Assembly (NCBI GenBank): GCA_027079365.1
Contig: JALWVW010000196.1
Span: forward strand, 1-16,990
Direction of reading: 5' to 3'
Source of the DNA: Campylobacteraceae bacterium
GTDB taxonomy: Bacteria > Campylobacterota > Campylobacteria > Campylobacterales > Sulfurovaceae
Length of the DNA stretch: 16,990 nt
This document shows positions 1-7,800 of the stretch, one piece after another. A program made the position numbers and the translations under genes. The notes under the pieces were generated by a model. That model saw only the letters and a program-made list of their open reading frames with translations. It was not told the DNA's origin and ran no database searches. Within the stretch, counting starts at the first letter, position 1. The number at the start of each line of letters is the position of its first letter.

Positions 1-35
1 TCAGCCGCAAAATAAAATAGAGCTAGGAGAAAGAA

Positions 36-1244
36 ATGGCTAAAGAAAAATTTGAACGAACCAAACCGCATGTCAATGTGGGTACTATTGGTCACGTAGA
101 CCACGGTAAAACAACATTGACTGCTGCGATCACAGCGGTTCTTGCAACCAAGAATGACTCGGCATTTATGGATTATGATGCAATCGATAATGCTCCAGAA
201 GAGAGAGAAAGAGGAATTACGATTGCTACTTCTCATGTAGAGTATGAGACAGAGAACAGACACTATGCGCATGTTGACTGTCCAGGTCACGCTGACTATG
301 TGAAGAACATGATTACAGGTGCTGCCCAGATGGATGGTGCGATTCTTGTTATTGCTGCGACGGATGGCCCAATGGCACAGACAAGAGAGCATATCCTTCT
401 TTCTCGCCAGGTAGGTGTTCCTTACATCGTTGTATTCTTGAACAAAGAAGATCAGCTTGATGATGAAGACAAAGAAGAGATGCTTGAGCTCGTAGAGATG
501 GAAGTGCGTGAACTTCTTGAAGAGTATGAATTTCCAGGAGACGATACGCCAATCATCGCTGGTTCTGCATTCCAAGCACTTGAAGAGGCAAAAGCAGGCA
601 AACTCGGTGAGTGGTCTGAGAAGATTATTAAACTGATGGACGAAGTAGATACTTATATCCCAGAGCCAGAGAGAGATATCGATCAGGATTTCTTGATGCC
701 TATCGAGGATATCTTCTCTATCCAGGGTCGTGGTACTGTTGTTACAGGTAAGATCGACAGAGGTCAGGTCTGTGTAGGTGACTCTATCGAGATCGTAGGT
801 ATCAAAGATACTCAGACAACAACAGTCACTGGTGTTGAGATGTTCCGTAAGGAGATGGACTGTGGTCAAGCCGGTGATAACTGTGGTGTCCTTATCCGTG
901 GTATCGAGAAAGAAGCAGTACAAAGAGGTATGGTTCTTTGTAAGCCAGGCTCTATTACTCCACACATTAAGTTTGAAGGTGAGGTATATATCCTTACTAA
1001 AGAAGAGGGTGGTAGACATACACCATTCTTCAACAACTATAGACCTCAGTTCTATATAAGAACAACAGACGTAACTGGTTCAGTAACACTTCCAGAGGGC
1101 ACAGAGATGGTTATGCCAGGAGACAATGTTAAAGTTGTTGTTGAGCTTATTGCGCCAGTTGCACTTGAAGAGGGTACTAGATTTGCTATCCGTGAAGGTG
1201 GTAGGACCGTTGGTGCTGGTGTTGTATCTAAGGTTATCGAGTAG
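36..1244 (+). CDS. tuf: Elongation factor Tu (EF-Tu)
   Basis: EF-Tu is the cytoplasmic GTPase that carries aminoacyl-tRNA to the ribosomal A site. The 402-residue product shows the full set of G motifs: the P-loop GHVDHGKT at residues 19-26, the switch I element RGITI near 59-63, DCPGH at 81-85, NKED at 136-139 (consensus NKxD) and SAF at 177-179 (usually SAL or SAK). The G domain is followed by beta-barrel domain 2 (about 215-305) and domain 3 (to the GAGVV end). Length is slightly above the usual 394-399. The start is set by an AGGAGA ribosome binding site at 25-30, five bases before ATG. Domain 2 carries three cysteines (C246, C276, C283), which I do not remember from Helicobacter EF-Tu. 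Placement in front of rpmG-secE-nusG is typical of Campylobacterota. The promoter lies outside the window. Identification is certain. Confidence 0.99.
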   Translation: MAKEKFERTKPHVNVGTIGHVDHGKTTLTAAITAVLATKNDSAFMDYDAIDNAPEERERGITIATSHVEYETENRHYAHVDCPGHADYVKNMITGAAQMDGAILVIAATDGPMAQTREHILLSRQVGVPYIVVFLNKEDQLDDEDKEEMLELVEMEVRELLEEYEFPGDDTPIIAGSAFQALEEAKAGKLGEWSEKIIKLMDEVDTYIPEPERDIDQDFLMPIEDIFSIQGRGTVVTGKIDRGQVCVGDSIEIVGIKDTQTTTVTGVEMFRKEMDCGQAGDNCGVLIRGIEKEAVQRGMVLCKPGSITPHIKFEGEVYILTKEEGGRHTPFFNNYRPQFYIRTTDVTGSVTLPEGTEMVMPGDNVKVVVELIAPVALEEGTRFAIREGGRTVGAGVVSKVIE

Positions 1245-1280
1245 ACCCTACTTGCAAGCCTAGAACAACCACAAGGGATT

Positions 1281-1324
1281 ACCCCTACGGGGTTATTTTG
1301 TAGGGGTACCTCTTTGTAGGTACC
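1281..1324 (+). promoter_or_regulatory. Overlapping hairpins between tuf and rpmG (attenuator-like)
   Basis: Three inverted repeats share arms. Arm ACCCC at 1281-1285 pairs with GGGGT at 1289-1293 across a TAC triloop and is followed by TTATTTT, a short intrinsic-terminator shape. Alternatively ACCCCTAC (1281-1288) pairs perfectly with GTAGGGGT (1300-1307). The latter arm overlaps GGTACC at 1305-1310, which can pair with a second GGTACC at 1319-1324. The second and third pairings exclude each other. It may lower read-through from the highly expressed tuf into rpmG; that role is inference. Confidence 0.45.
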
Positions 1325-1343
1325 TTGAAATACAGGAGATAGC

Positions 1344-1496
1344 ATGAGAGAAACAATTCACCTTGGATGTGAGAAGTGTACAAGAAGAAATTATCACACA
1401 ACCAAGAATAAAAAAACCACCACAGGCAAACTAACATTGAAAAAGTATTGCAAATGGTGTCGAGCACACACTGAACACAAAGAGATGAAGCTCTAG
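1344..1496 (+). CDS. rpmG: 50S ribosomal protein L33
   Basis: This is a 50-residue large-subunit ribosomal protein that sits near the E site. The product begins MRETIHLGCEKC and has two CxxC pairs, C9-x-x-C12 and C36-x-x-C39, the zinc-ribbon type of L33 (the C+ form). It is very basic, with the usual K/R/T-rich middle (RRNYHTTKNK). Length is normal for the family. The ATG is preceded by AGGAG at 1333-1337 and stops with TAG at 1494-1496. The gene is followed 32 bases later by tRNA-Trp and then secE. The rpmG-secE-nusG order is widespread in bacteria and supports the call. Four intact cysteines suggest a zinc-bound form rather than the zinc-independent paralogue used under zinc starvation in some bacteria. 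Confidence 0.97.
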   Translation: MRETIHLGCEKCTRRNYHTTKNKKTTTGKLTLKKYCKWCRAHTEHKEMKL

Positions 1497-1528
1497 TAGG
1501 CTTCTATCTCGTTGTGTGTCCAAGCTTT

Positions 1529-1604
1529 AGGCCAATAGCTCAGTTGGTAGAGCACTGGTCTCCAAAACCAGGTGCCGGGGGTTCGAGTCCCTCTTGGCCT
1601 GCCA
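1529..1604 (+). tRNA. trnW: tRNA-Trp (anticodon CCA)
   Basis: A complete 76-base cloverleaf can be drawn. The acceptor AGGCCAA (1529-1535) pairs with TTGGCCT (1594-1600). The D arm is GCTC-AGTTGGTAGA-GC. The anticodon stem is CTGGT/ACCAG around the loop CTCCAAA, giving anticodon CCA. The T arm contains GGTTCGAGTCC. Discriminator base G1601 (typical of bacterial tRNA-Trp) and an encoded CCA (1602-1604) follow. It lies between rpmG and secE, so it is probably released from the operon transcript by tRNA processing. Confidence 0.98.
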
Positions 1605-1621
1605 TAATAAAAGGTACATAC

Positions 1622-1801
1622 ATGGGAAAATTAACAAAATTATTTAGAAACGCAAGAATCGAATTAGATAAAGTTATCTTTCCAACAAAAGTTCAAGTAC
1701 GACAGGCATTTGTAGCGGTACTGCTGGTTGTTACAGTAATATCTATATTTTTAGCACTGGTTGATATGACGATGTCAGCTATCGTTTCATCTACATTATA
1801 A
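1622..1801 (+). CDS. secE: Preprotein translocase subunit SecE
   Basis: SecE is the small inner-membrane subunit that clamps SecY in the SecYEG protein-export channel. The 59-residue product has the short single-membrane-span architecture found in most bacteria (E. coli SecE has three spans). An amphipathic, charged N-terminal part (residues 1-28, with LDKVIFPTKVQVRQA, the conserved W/F-P-x-x-x-x-x-x region) is followed by a hydrophobic segment at about 29-49 (FVAVLLVVTVISIFLALVD). The chosen ATG has AAAAGG at 1609-1614, seven bases upstream. The open frame extends upstream to 1514, but that extension would run through the tRNA and is rejected. It stops 12 bases before nusG, the standard secE-nusG arrangement. 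Confidence 0.96.
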   Translation: MGKLTKLFRNARIELDKVIFPTKVQVRQAFVAVLLVVTVISIFLALVDMTMSAIVSSTL

Positions 1802-1813
1802 GGAAGCGCACAG

Positions 1814-2344
1814 ATGGCTTATCAATGGTACGCAATACAAACCTACTCAGGCAGTGAAAAATCTGTGAAAGCAGGCATAGAGCAATTGGCAAAAGATTAT
1901 GGTCTCGAGGATAAAGTGGAGCAGGTCGTTGTTCCTACCGAAGAGGTTATTGAAGTTAAAAATGGTGAGAAGAAGATCACGGAGCGGACACTCTATTCAG
2001 GGTATGTATTTGCCAGTGTTGATCTTGATACAGATCTTTGGCACAAGATACAGAGCCTACCTAGAGTATCTCGGTTCATTGGAGAACAAAAGACGCCAAC
2101 AGCATTAACGGATGCCGATATCAAAGTGATTTTGGAGAAGATGGAAAACCAAGGTGCCCCTCGTCCAAAAGTCGACTTTGAAACAGGCGAGATGGTACGT
2201 ATTGTTGATGGGCCATTCGCAAACTTTACTGGTATGGTTGAAGAGTATGATCTTGACCATGGCAAGCTGAAGTTGAATGTATCCATATTTGGCCGAAATA
2301 CACCGGTTGAGATCCTCTATACGCAGGTAGAGAAGATCATATAG
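1814..2344 (+). CDS. nusG: Transcription termination/antitermination protein NusG
   Basis: NusG binds the clamp of RNA polymerase near the upstream fork, raises elongation rate and links polymerase to Rho or to ribosomal protein S10. The 176-residue protein has the NGN domain at the start (WYAIQTYSGSEKSVKAGI at 5-22 and YSGYVFASVDL at 61-71), a linker, and a C-terminal KOW domain from about 124 (GEMVRIVDGPFANFTGMV). Length is typical. AGGAAG at 1801-1806 lies 7 bases before the ATG and overlaps the end of secE. It is followed by rplK, the order conserved across bacteria. Certain call. Confidence 0.98.
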   Translation: MAYQWYAIQTYSGSEKSVKAGIEQLAKDYGLEDKVEQVVVPTEEVIEVKNGEKKITERTLYSGYVFASVDLDTDLWHKIQSLPRVSRFIGEQKTPTALTDADIKVILEKMENQGAPRPKVDFETGEMVRIVDGPFANFTGMVEEYDLDHGKLKLNVSIFGRNTPVEILYTQVEKII

Positions 2345-2349
2345 TCCTT

Positions 2350-2373
2350 GGCTCAAGACTTAAAAGGTGAGCC
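2350..2373 (+). promoter_or_regulatory. Hairpin in rplK leader, candidate L1 operator
   Basis: GGCTCA (2350-2355) pairs with TGAGCC (2368-2373) around a 12-base loop, 28 bases upstream of the rplK ATG. In E. coli, ribosomal protein L1 represses the rplK-rplA mRNA by binding a structure just upstream of rplK. The position here fits that role, but I did not match the L1 consensus base by base, so the function is inferred from position only. Confidence 0.4.
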
Positions 2374-2401
2374 ACTATCAATCTAACAGAAGGAAGTCAA
2401 A

Positions 2402-2827
2402 ATGGCAAAAAAAATTGCTGAAAAGTTTAAGATGATGATTCCAGCAGGTCAAGCCAACCCGTCACCACCGGTTGGTCCTGCTCTAGGTCAAAGAGGTGTG
2501 AATATCATGGAATTCTGTAAAGCATTCAATGAGAAATCAAAAGACAAAATGGGTTTTAGAATTCCTGTAGTGGTCACTGTCTATGCAGACAAAAGTTTCA
2601 CTATGGATCTCAAGCAGCCACCGGCAAGTGATCTTATTATGAAAGAAGCAGGCATTAAAAAGGGTACAGATAACCCTCTTTTGAACAAGGTAGCGACTAT
2701 TTCTCAAGAGCAACTACAAAAAATTGTTGAACTTAAGATTGCAGATCTTAACACAGATGACAAAGAAGTAGCAGCAAAAATTATTGCTGGCTCATGCAGA
2801 AGTATGGGTGTAGAAATAGCAGAGTAA
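2402..2827 (+). CDS. rplK: 50S ribosomal protein L11
   Basis: L11 forms the GTPase-associated centre with 23S rRNA and the L10-L7/L12 stalk and is needed for RelA-dependent stringent signalling. The 141-residue product (family norm 140-145) has the N-terminal proline-rich loop PAGQANPSPPVGPALGQRGVN at 14-34, where the prolines contact thiostrepton and rRNA, and the C-terminal rRNA-binding domain from about 72 (PPASDLIMKEAGI through GSCRSMGVEI). The usual PAGKANP reads PAGQANP (Q17). Ribosome binding site AGAAGGAAG sits at 2389-2397. It is co-transcribed with rplA, 57 bases downstream. Confidence 0.98.
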   Translation: MAKKIAEKFKMMIPAGQANPSPPVGPALGQRGVNIMEFCKAFNEKSKDKMGFRIPVVVTVYADKSFTMDLKQPPASDLIMKEAGIKKGTDNPLLNKVATISQEQLQKIVELKIADLNTDDKEVAAKIIAGSCRSMGVEIAE

Positions 2828-2836
2828 ATCTTTTTA

Positions 2837-2861
2837 CCACTTGAGATTTTAAAGAAAGTGG
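2837..2861 (+). other. Small hairpin between rplK and rplA
   Basis: CCACTT (2837-2842) can pair with AAGTGG (2856-2861) around a 13-base AT-rich loop. It lies 23 bases before the rplA ATG and is preceded, not followed, by a T run, so it is not an intrinsic terminator for this strand. It could be a processing or stability element; weak evidence. Confidence 0.3.
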
Positions 2862-2884
2862 GAGCAAAATAAGCGGAGAAAACT

Positions 2885-3589
2885 ATGGCAAAAAAAATAA
2901 GTAAGAGAACACAGACACTTCTGGAAAAGATTGATAAGACGAAAACATATAGTATCGAAGAGGGCATTGAGACTGCCAAAGATCTAAAATCGGCAAAATT
3001 TGACGAGACCTTTGAGGTAGTATTGCAGCTAAATGTTGACCCTAGGCATGCAGATCAAATGGTGAGAGGTTCCGTAGTCATGCCACACGGTACCGGAAAA
3101 AAAGTAACAGTGGCAGTTTTTGCCAAAGGTGAAAAAGTAGATGAAGCCAAAGCAGCTGGCGCTGACTTGGTGGATGCAGATGCATTGATCGAAGATATCC
3201 AGGCGGGTAATATTAACTTTGATACCGTAATCGCAACACCGGACATGATGGGTGTACTGGGGAAAGTGGCTAGAGTATTGGGTCCCAAGGGACTGATGCC
3301 TAACCCCAAAACGGGTACGGTAACAATGGATGTGGCTACTGCTGTTAAAAATGCAAAAAGCGGGCAGGTAAATTTCCGTGTGGATAAAAAAGGTAATATC
3401 CATGCAGGTATTGGTAAAGTAAGTTTTGGTATTGAGCAGCTTAAAGAGAATTTTATCGCATTTATGGAAAAGATCAATAAAGCGAAGCCAGCAAGTGCTA
3501 AGGGCAGATATATTAAAAGTGCTGCTGTCTCTTTGACAATGAGCCCTTCTGTCAAACTTGATACCACTGAACTGATGGAAATAAAGTAA
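2885..3589 (+). CDS. rplA: 50S ribosomal protein L1
   Basis: L1 makes the mobile L1 stalk that guides deacylated tRNA out through the E site, and in many bacteria it also represses its own operon mRNA. The 234-residue length is normal. Family landmarks are the N-terminal KFDETFEVVLQLNVDPRHADQ region (about 39-59), the RGSVVMPHGTGK motif (about 61-72), the hallmark GKVARVLGPKGLMPNPKTGTV (about 126-146) and the FRVDKKGNIHAGIGKVSF segment. Domain II is inserted between the two halves of domain I, as expected. The ribosome binding site is GCGGAG at 2873-2878, six bases before ATG. It forms a cistron pair with rplK. Confidence 0.98.
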   Translation: MAKKISKRTQTLLEKIDKTKTYSIEEGIETAKDLKSAKFDETFEVVLQLNVDPRHADQMVRGSVVMPHGTGKKVTVAVFAKGEKVDEAKAAGADLVDADALIEDIQAGNINFDTVIATPDMMGVLGKVARVLGPKGLMPNPKTGTVTMDVATAVKNAKSGQVNFRVDKKGNIHAGIGKVSFGIEQLKENFIAFMEKINKAKPASAKGRYIKSAAVSLTMSPSVKLDTTELMEIK

Positions 3590-3620
3590 GATTTTAACTA
3601 AAAATTAATCTTAGGTCTAA

Positions 3621-3690
3621 GACAACAGGGGCGAGAGCTTAATGAGCCCCTCTGAAAAGAGAGGCGTATCCGAAAGGAACCCTGTTGTAG
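3621..3690 (+). ncRNA. Ribosomal protein L10 leader
   Basis: A structured mRNA leader lies directly before rplJ. The closing helix ACAACAGGG (3622-3630) pairs perfectly over 9 bp with CCCTGTTGT (3680-3688). Inside are a stem CCTCT/AGAGG (3649-3653 with 3660-3664) and a TCC-GAAA-GGA tetraloop hairpin (3669-3678). This layout and the GGGGCGAGAGC strand match the conserved L10 leader as I remember it. There the L10(L7/L12)4 complex binds and represses translation of its own cistrons. The helix ends six bases before the AAAGGAG ribosome binding site (3695-3701), a position that suits translational control. Confidence 0.88.
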
Positions 3691-3706
3691 GTCGAAAGGA
3701 GAAAAA

Positions 3707-4192
3707 ATGACAAGAACTGAAAAAGAACAATTGGTTGCTGAAATGACTGCCGACTTCAAAGAAGCCGGTGCTGTCATTGTCTGTGACTATAAAGGTATGA
3801 CTGTTCCTGATCTTGAGAGCGTCAGAGCAGACGCCAAAGCAGAAGGAAACAGTGTCAGAGTCATCAAGAATACACTTGCATCTCTTGCACTGAAAAATGC
3901 AGGATGTGACGAGCTGGCACTCTCTGAGACTAACCTTGTAATCTGGGGCGAAACTCAGGTGCTACCTTGTAAAATAGCAGATAAAGCAGCCACAGCTTTT
4001 AAAGGCAAGTTCTCAATCAAGACTGGTTTGCTTGAAGGCAAAGTAGCAGAGATCGAAACGATTAATGCTATGGCGAAGCTTCCGACCAGAGATGAGCTTA
4101 TTGGTATGTTGCTTAATGTTTGGAATGCACCAGTACAGAACTTTACAATTGGTCTACAGGCATTGGCGGACAAAAAAGAAGCTGAGGCGTAA
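3707..4192 (+). CDS. rplJ: 50S ribosomal protein L10
   Basis: L10 anchors L7/L12 dimers to the ribosome and forms the base of the stalk that recruits translational GTPases. The 161-residue product has the N-terminal rRNA/L11-binding domain (MTRTEKEQLVAEMTADFKEAGAVIVCDYKGM, then VIKNTLASLAL at about 53-63) and an alpha-helical C-terminal tail (about 128-157, LPTRDELIGMLLNVWNAPVQNFTIGLQALADKK), where L7/L12 dimers bind. Length is slightly below the E. coli protein (165). AAAGGAG at 3695-3701 sits five bases before ATG. The upstream L10 leader predicts autogenous repression by the L10-L7/L12 complex. Confidence 0.98.
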   Translation: MTRTEKEQLVAEMTADFKEAGAVIVCDYKGMTVPDLESVRADAKAEGNSVRVIKNTLASLALKNAGCDELALSETNLVIWGETQVLPCKIADKAATAFKGKFSIKTGLLEGKVAEIETINAMAKLPTRDELIGMLLNVWNAPVQNFTIGLQALADKKEAEA

Positions 4193-4200
4193 TGGTGGTG

Positions 4201-4216
4201 AGAGCCATTGGGCTCT
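4201..4216 (+). other. Hairpin between rplJ and rplL
   Basis: AGAGCC (4201-4206) and GGCTCT (4211-4216) form a 6-bp stem with an ATTG loop, followed by a weaker GGGA/TCCC stem (4222-4225 with 4232-4235) and an AT-rich stretch TAATTTTATTTTG. The first stem has no direct T run; the second is too short to call a terminator. It may tune the excess of L7/L12 over L10 (about four to six copies per ribosome), which is an inference. Confidence 0.35.
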
Positions 4217-4270
4217 TGGTCGGGAATCTACTCCCTAATTTTATTTTGTAAACATATAGAAGGATATATT

Positions 4271-4642
4271 ATGGCAACAACAAAAGAAGATGTATTAGAG
4301 TTTATCTCTAACCTATCGGTACTTGAGCTCTCCGAGCTCGTAAAAGAGTTTGAAGAAAAATTTGGTGTTACAGCACAGGCTACAGTGGTAGCAGCTGCTG
4401 GTGGCGCTGCTGCCGAGGCAGAAGAAGAGCAGACTGAATTCAATGTTGTACTTACTGATGCTGGTGCAAAGAAGATCAATGCAATCAAAGTGGTAAGAGC
4501 GATTACTGGTCTTGGCCTTAAAGAAGCAAAAGCTGCTGTTGAAGAGGCGCCTACCGTACTTAAAGAGGGCGTATCCAAAGAAGAGGCAGAGGAACTTAAA
4601 AAGCAAATTGAAGAAGCGGGAGCTTCTTGCGAGCTTAAATAA
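4271..4642 (+). CDS. rplL: 50S ribosomal protein L7/L12
   Basis: L7/L12 is the acidic, multicopy stalk protein that recruits and activates EF-Tu, EF-G and other factors. The 123-residue product shows the N-terminal dimerisation helices (EDVLEFISNLSVLELSELVKE at 7-27), an Ala/Gly/Glu-rich hinge (VAAAGGAAAEAEEEQ at 40-54) and the globular C-terminal domain (FNVVLTDAGAKKINAIKVVR, then GLGLKEAKAAVEEAP), the factor-binding face. Length is normal (120-125). The start at 4271 has GAAGGA at 4259-4264. An in-frame ATG at 4208 would add 21 atypical residues and is rejected. The usual C-terminus, ending in a lysine-rich helix and short strand, is present as ASCELK. Confidence 0.98.
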   Translation: MATTKEDVLEFISNLSVLELSELVKEFEEKFGVTAQATVVAAAGGAAAEAEEEQTEFNVVLTDAGAKKINAIKVVRAITGLGLKEAKAAVEEAPTVLKEGVSKEEAEELKKQIEEAGASCELK

Positions 4643-4648
4643 ATATTT

Positions 4649-4685
4649 AACAAGAAGTATAGCAAATTTTGCTATACTTCTTGTT
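4649..4685 (+). terminator. 37-base near-perfect palindrome after rplL
   Basis: Two 18-base arms, starting AACAAGAAGTATAGC and ending GCTATACTTCTTGTT, are perfectly complementary around a single T. In RNA this folds into a stem of about 16 bp. It begins six bases after the rplL stop. No T run follows on this strand (CATCAG follows), so full intrinsic termination is doubtful. On the opposite strand the flank is T-rich. The position matches the partial terminator and RNase III processing region between rplL and rpoB of E. coli, so a role in setting the ratio of ribosomal protein to polymerase mRNA is likely but unproven. Confidence 0.6.
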
Positions 4686-4863
4686 CATCAGTAAGATAGC
4701 TCTATGGACATAGTGACAAACTATTCAGAGACATTTCATACCCTCTCGTTATAGCTTTTTTGTATGCCTACAAACCAAATACATTGATGATATTTTGGCA
4801 ATATGGCGGATATCTATCCTAACCCAGCACATTCACACCAACTAAACCAACAAAGGTTACCCA
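4686..4863 (+). other. Non-coding gap before rpoB
   Basis: This 178-base stretch has no credible gene. It contains a small inverted repeat CTATG-GA-CATAG around 4703-4714 and a six-T run at 4756-4761. There is no clear TATAAT box with spacing that I would defend; TATCCT at 4815-4820 is only a weak -10 candidate. The length of the gap, unlike the short gaps elsewhere in the operon, leaves room for an internal rpoBC promoter. The rpoB ribosome binding site AAAGG is at 4852-4856. Confidence 0.4.
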
Positions 4864-7800
4864 ATGTTAAACTCCCTACATTCAGGAAATAGGCTTCGCG
4901 TTGACTTTTCTAAAACACCTCGTGAGATAGAAATACCCAACCTGCTCCAGCTCCATCAGAAAAGCTACGAGAACTTCCTCATGCTTGATGCCAAAGACAG
5001 ATCAGGCAGCATCATCGAAAAAGTGTTCAAGTCCTCTTTTCCTATTCATGACCAGCAAAATAGAATCACACTAGATTATAAAGGTATTGAGGTTATCAAG
5101 CCAAAATATACAGTCAGAGAGTGTATGGAGAGAGGCTTGACCTACTCAGTTTCTCTCAAGCTCAATATTGCACTGACTATCTGGAACCGTGATGAGAAGA
5201 CAGGGGAAAGGCTTGATCCTAAGGAGATCAAAGAGCAGGGTGTCTACATCAGGGACATACCCCTGATGACAGAGAGAACCTCTTTTATCGTTAATGGAGT
5301 AGAGAGGGTCATCGTCAATCAACTTCACAGATCGCCAGGTGTGATTTTCAAGGAAGCCGAGGCAACTACTATAGTAAACAAGCTGATCTATTCCTCGCAA
5401 ATTATTCCTGACCGTGGATCATGGCTCTATTTTGAGTATGATGCCAAAGACATTCTTTATGCGCGTATCAACAAAAGAAGAAAAATACCTGTCACGATTC
5501 TCTTCAGGGCGCTAGATTACAGTAAAGAGGATATTATCAAGCTCTTTTACCCCACCAAAGAGATTACAATCAAAGACAACCGGTTTTTGGTGAAGTTCGA
5601 TATTGCCGATGTGATTGGCAGGGCGGAACAGGATATCAAGGACATGGATGGTAATGTAATTGTGGCTGCAGGTAAACGTTTAACAAAGAAAAAAGCGGAG
5701 AAGCTGGCAGAAGAGGGACTGGAGTGGATCGAATACCCTATAGAGACATTGATGGAGCGCCATCTCGCTAAACCTGTGATCGATCAGGAGAGCGGTGAGG
5801 TACTTTATGATGTGGTAACAGCACTGGATGAGAACAAACTCAAGAAAATTATAGACAGCGGCATTAGTGTGATCACCATTGCCAATGACCTGGCAGAAGA
5901 TACAGACAGCTCTATCATCAAGGCATTTATAGCAGATGGCGAGAGCCTAAGATTACTAAAGCAGACCGAAGGAATCGAGGATGAAAACCTTCTCTCTGCT
6001 ATTCGTATCTATAAAGCGATGAGGCCAGGAGAACCGGTCACACCTGAAGCAGCAAAGAAATTTCTCAAGGAGCTTTTCTTTGATCCGGAGCGCTATGACC
6101 TGACAAAGGTTGGTAGAATGAAGATGAACCACAAGCTGGGATTGGATGTGCCTGAATACATTACAGTGCTGACCTCCGAAGACATTATCAATACGGTAAA
6201 ATATCTGATCAAGGTTAAAAACGGGCAGGGGCATATTGATGACAGGGATCATCTCGGGAACCGCCGTATCCGCGCGATTGGCGAACTCTTGGGGAATGAG
6301 CTTCATAATGGCTTGATGAAGATGCAGAAGGCGATCCGAGACAAGATGCCTACTATCTCCGGGGCACTAGATGAGCTCATGCCACATGACCTGGTCAACT
6401 CTAAAATGATTACCAATACCATTCTGGAGTTTTTCTCTTCCGGACAGCTTTCGCAGTTTATGGATCAGACAAACCCATTGTCTGAAGTAACACACAAGCG
6501 AAGACTCTCTGCCTTGGGCGAGGGTGGACTAGTCAAAGAGAGGGCCGGATTTGAAGTACGGGATGTGCATCCGACACACTATGGAAGAATCTGCCCTATA
6601 GAGACACCAGAAGGTCAAAATATCGGCCTAATCAATACCTTGGCAACCTATGCCAAAGTGAATGAACTTGGTTTTATTGAAGCACCTTATAAGGTGGTTA
6701 AAGACAGACAGGTAACAGATGAGATTGTTTATATTACAGCGACACAGGAGGAGGACAAGATCATTGCTCCTGCATCCACTGCAGTAGATGAGAATGGCTA
6801 TATTACCGAAGAGCTGATTGAGACCAGACACAATGGTAATATTGGGCTCAACGAATCATCAAAGGTTAACCTGATCGATATCTCTCCATTGATGATTTCT
6901 GGCTCTACGGCAGCACTGATTCCCTTCTTGGAGCACGATGACGCCAACCGTGCACTCATGGGATCAAACATGCAGCGCCAAGCGGTACCTCTAATCAAAA
7001 CAGAGACACCCATGGTTGGTACAGGCATGGAGGCGATCGTAAGTCGTGATGCTTGGGAGTCTATCAAGGCAAAAAGAGCTGGAAAGGTCGAAAAAGTAGA
7101 TGCCAAAGGTATCTATATCATGGGTGAAGACGAGACTGGTGTTTTCATTGACCATTATGGTCTGGAAAAGAATATGAGAACCAACCAAAATACTACATTT
7201 ACCCAAACGCCTATTGCTAGACTGGGTCAAGAAGTGAAGGCAGGCGAGGTGATCGCAGATGGTCCTAACATGGATCAGGGTGAATTGGCGATTGGTAAAA
7301 ACGCATTGGTTGCTTTCATGCCATGGAATGGATACAACTATGAGGATGCGATTGTCATCTCAGAAAAAATGATCCGTGAGGACACTTTCACCTCTGTACA
7401 TATCTATGAAAAAGAGATAGAAGCAAGAGAGTTGAAACACGGAACAGAAGAGATCACTAGAGATATCCTCAATATCCGAGAGGATGAGCTACTTCATCTT
7501 GATGAGAGTGGTATCGTAGAGATTGGTACCTATGTTAAGCCAGGCATGATTCTGGTAGGTAAAGTATCACCTAAGGGTGAAATTAAACCTACACCAGAAG
7601 AGAGACTGCTCAGAGCAATCTTTGGTGAAAAAGCAGGCCATGTGGTGAACAAATCACTCTACTGTCCCGCTTCTATGGAGGGCGTGGTTGTAGATATCAA
7701 GATCTTTACCAAAAAAGGCTACAAAAGAGACGCAAGATCGATTAAAGCCTACGAAGAAGAACGGGCAAGACTAGACGGTGAACACCATGACCAACTTCTG

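Noticed and set aside
1514..1621. Upstream extension of secE from an ATG at 1514
   Set aside because: It would translate through the tRNA-Trp gene; the start at 1622 has a good ribosome binding site and gives the family length.
3055..3567. 170-codon minus-strand open frame inside rplA
   Set aside because: It is the antisense shadow of rplA; its hydrophobic Ser/Pro/Leu-rich look comes from the complement of Lys, Gly and Ala codons and not from a real membrane protein.
4784..4820. Possible rpoBC promoter (TTGATG or TTGGCA with TATCCT)
   Set aside because: The spacing (14 or 25 bases) is wrong for either pair and the -10 match is only four of six.
6463..6549. Possible rifampicin-resistance changes in rpoB
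   Set aside because: The main resistance positions D534, H544 and S549 carry the wild-type residues.
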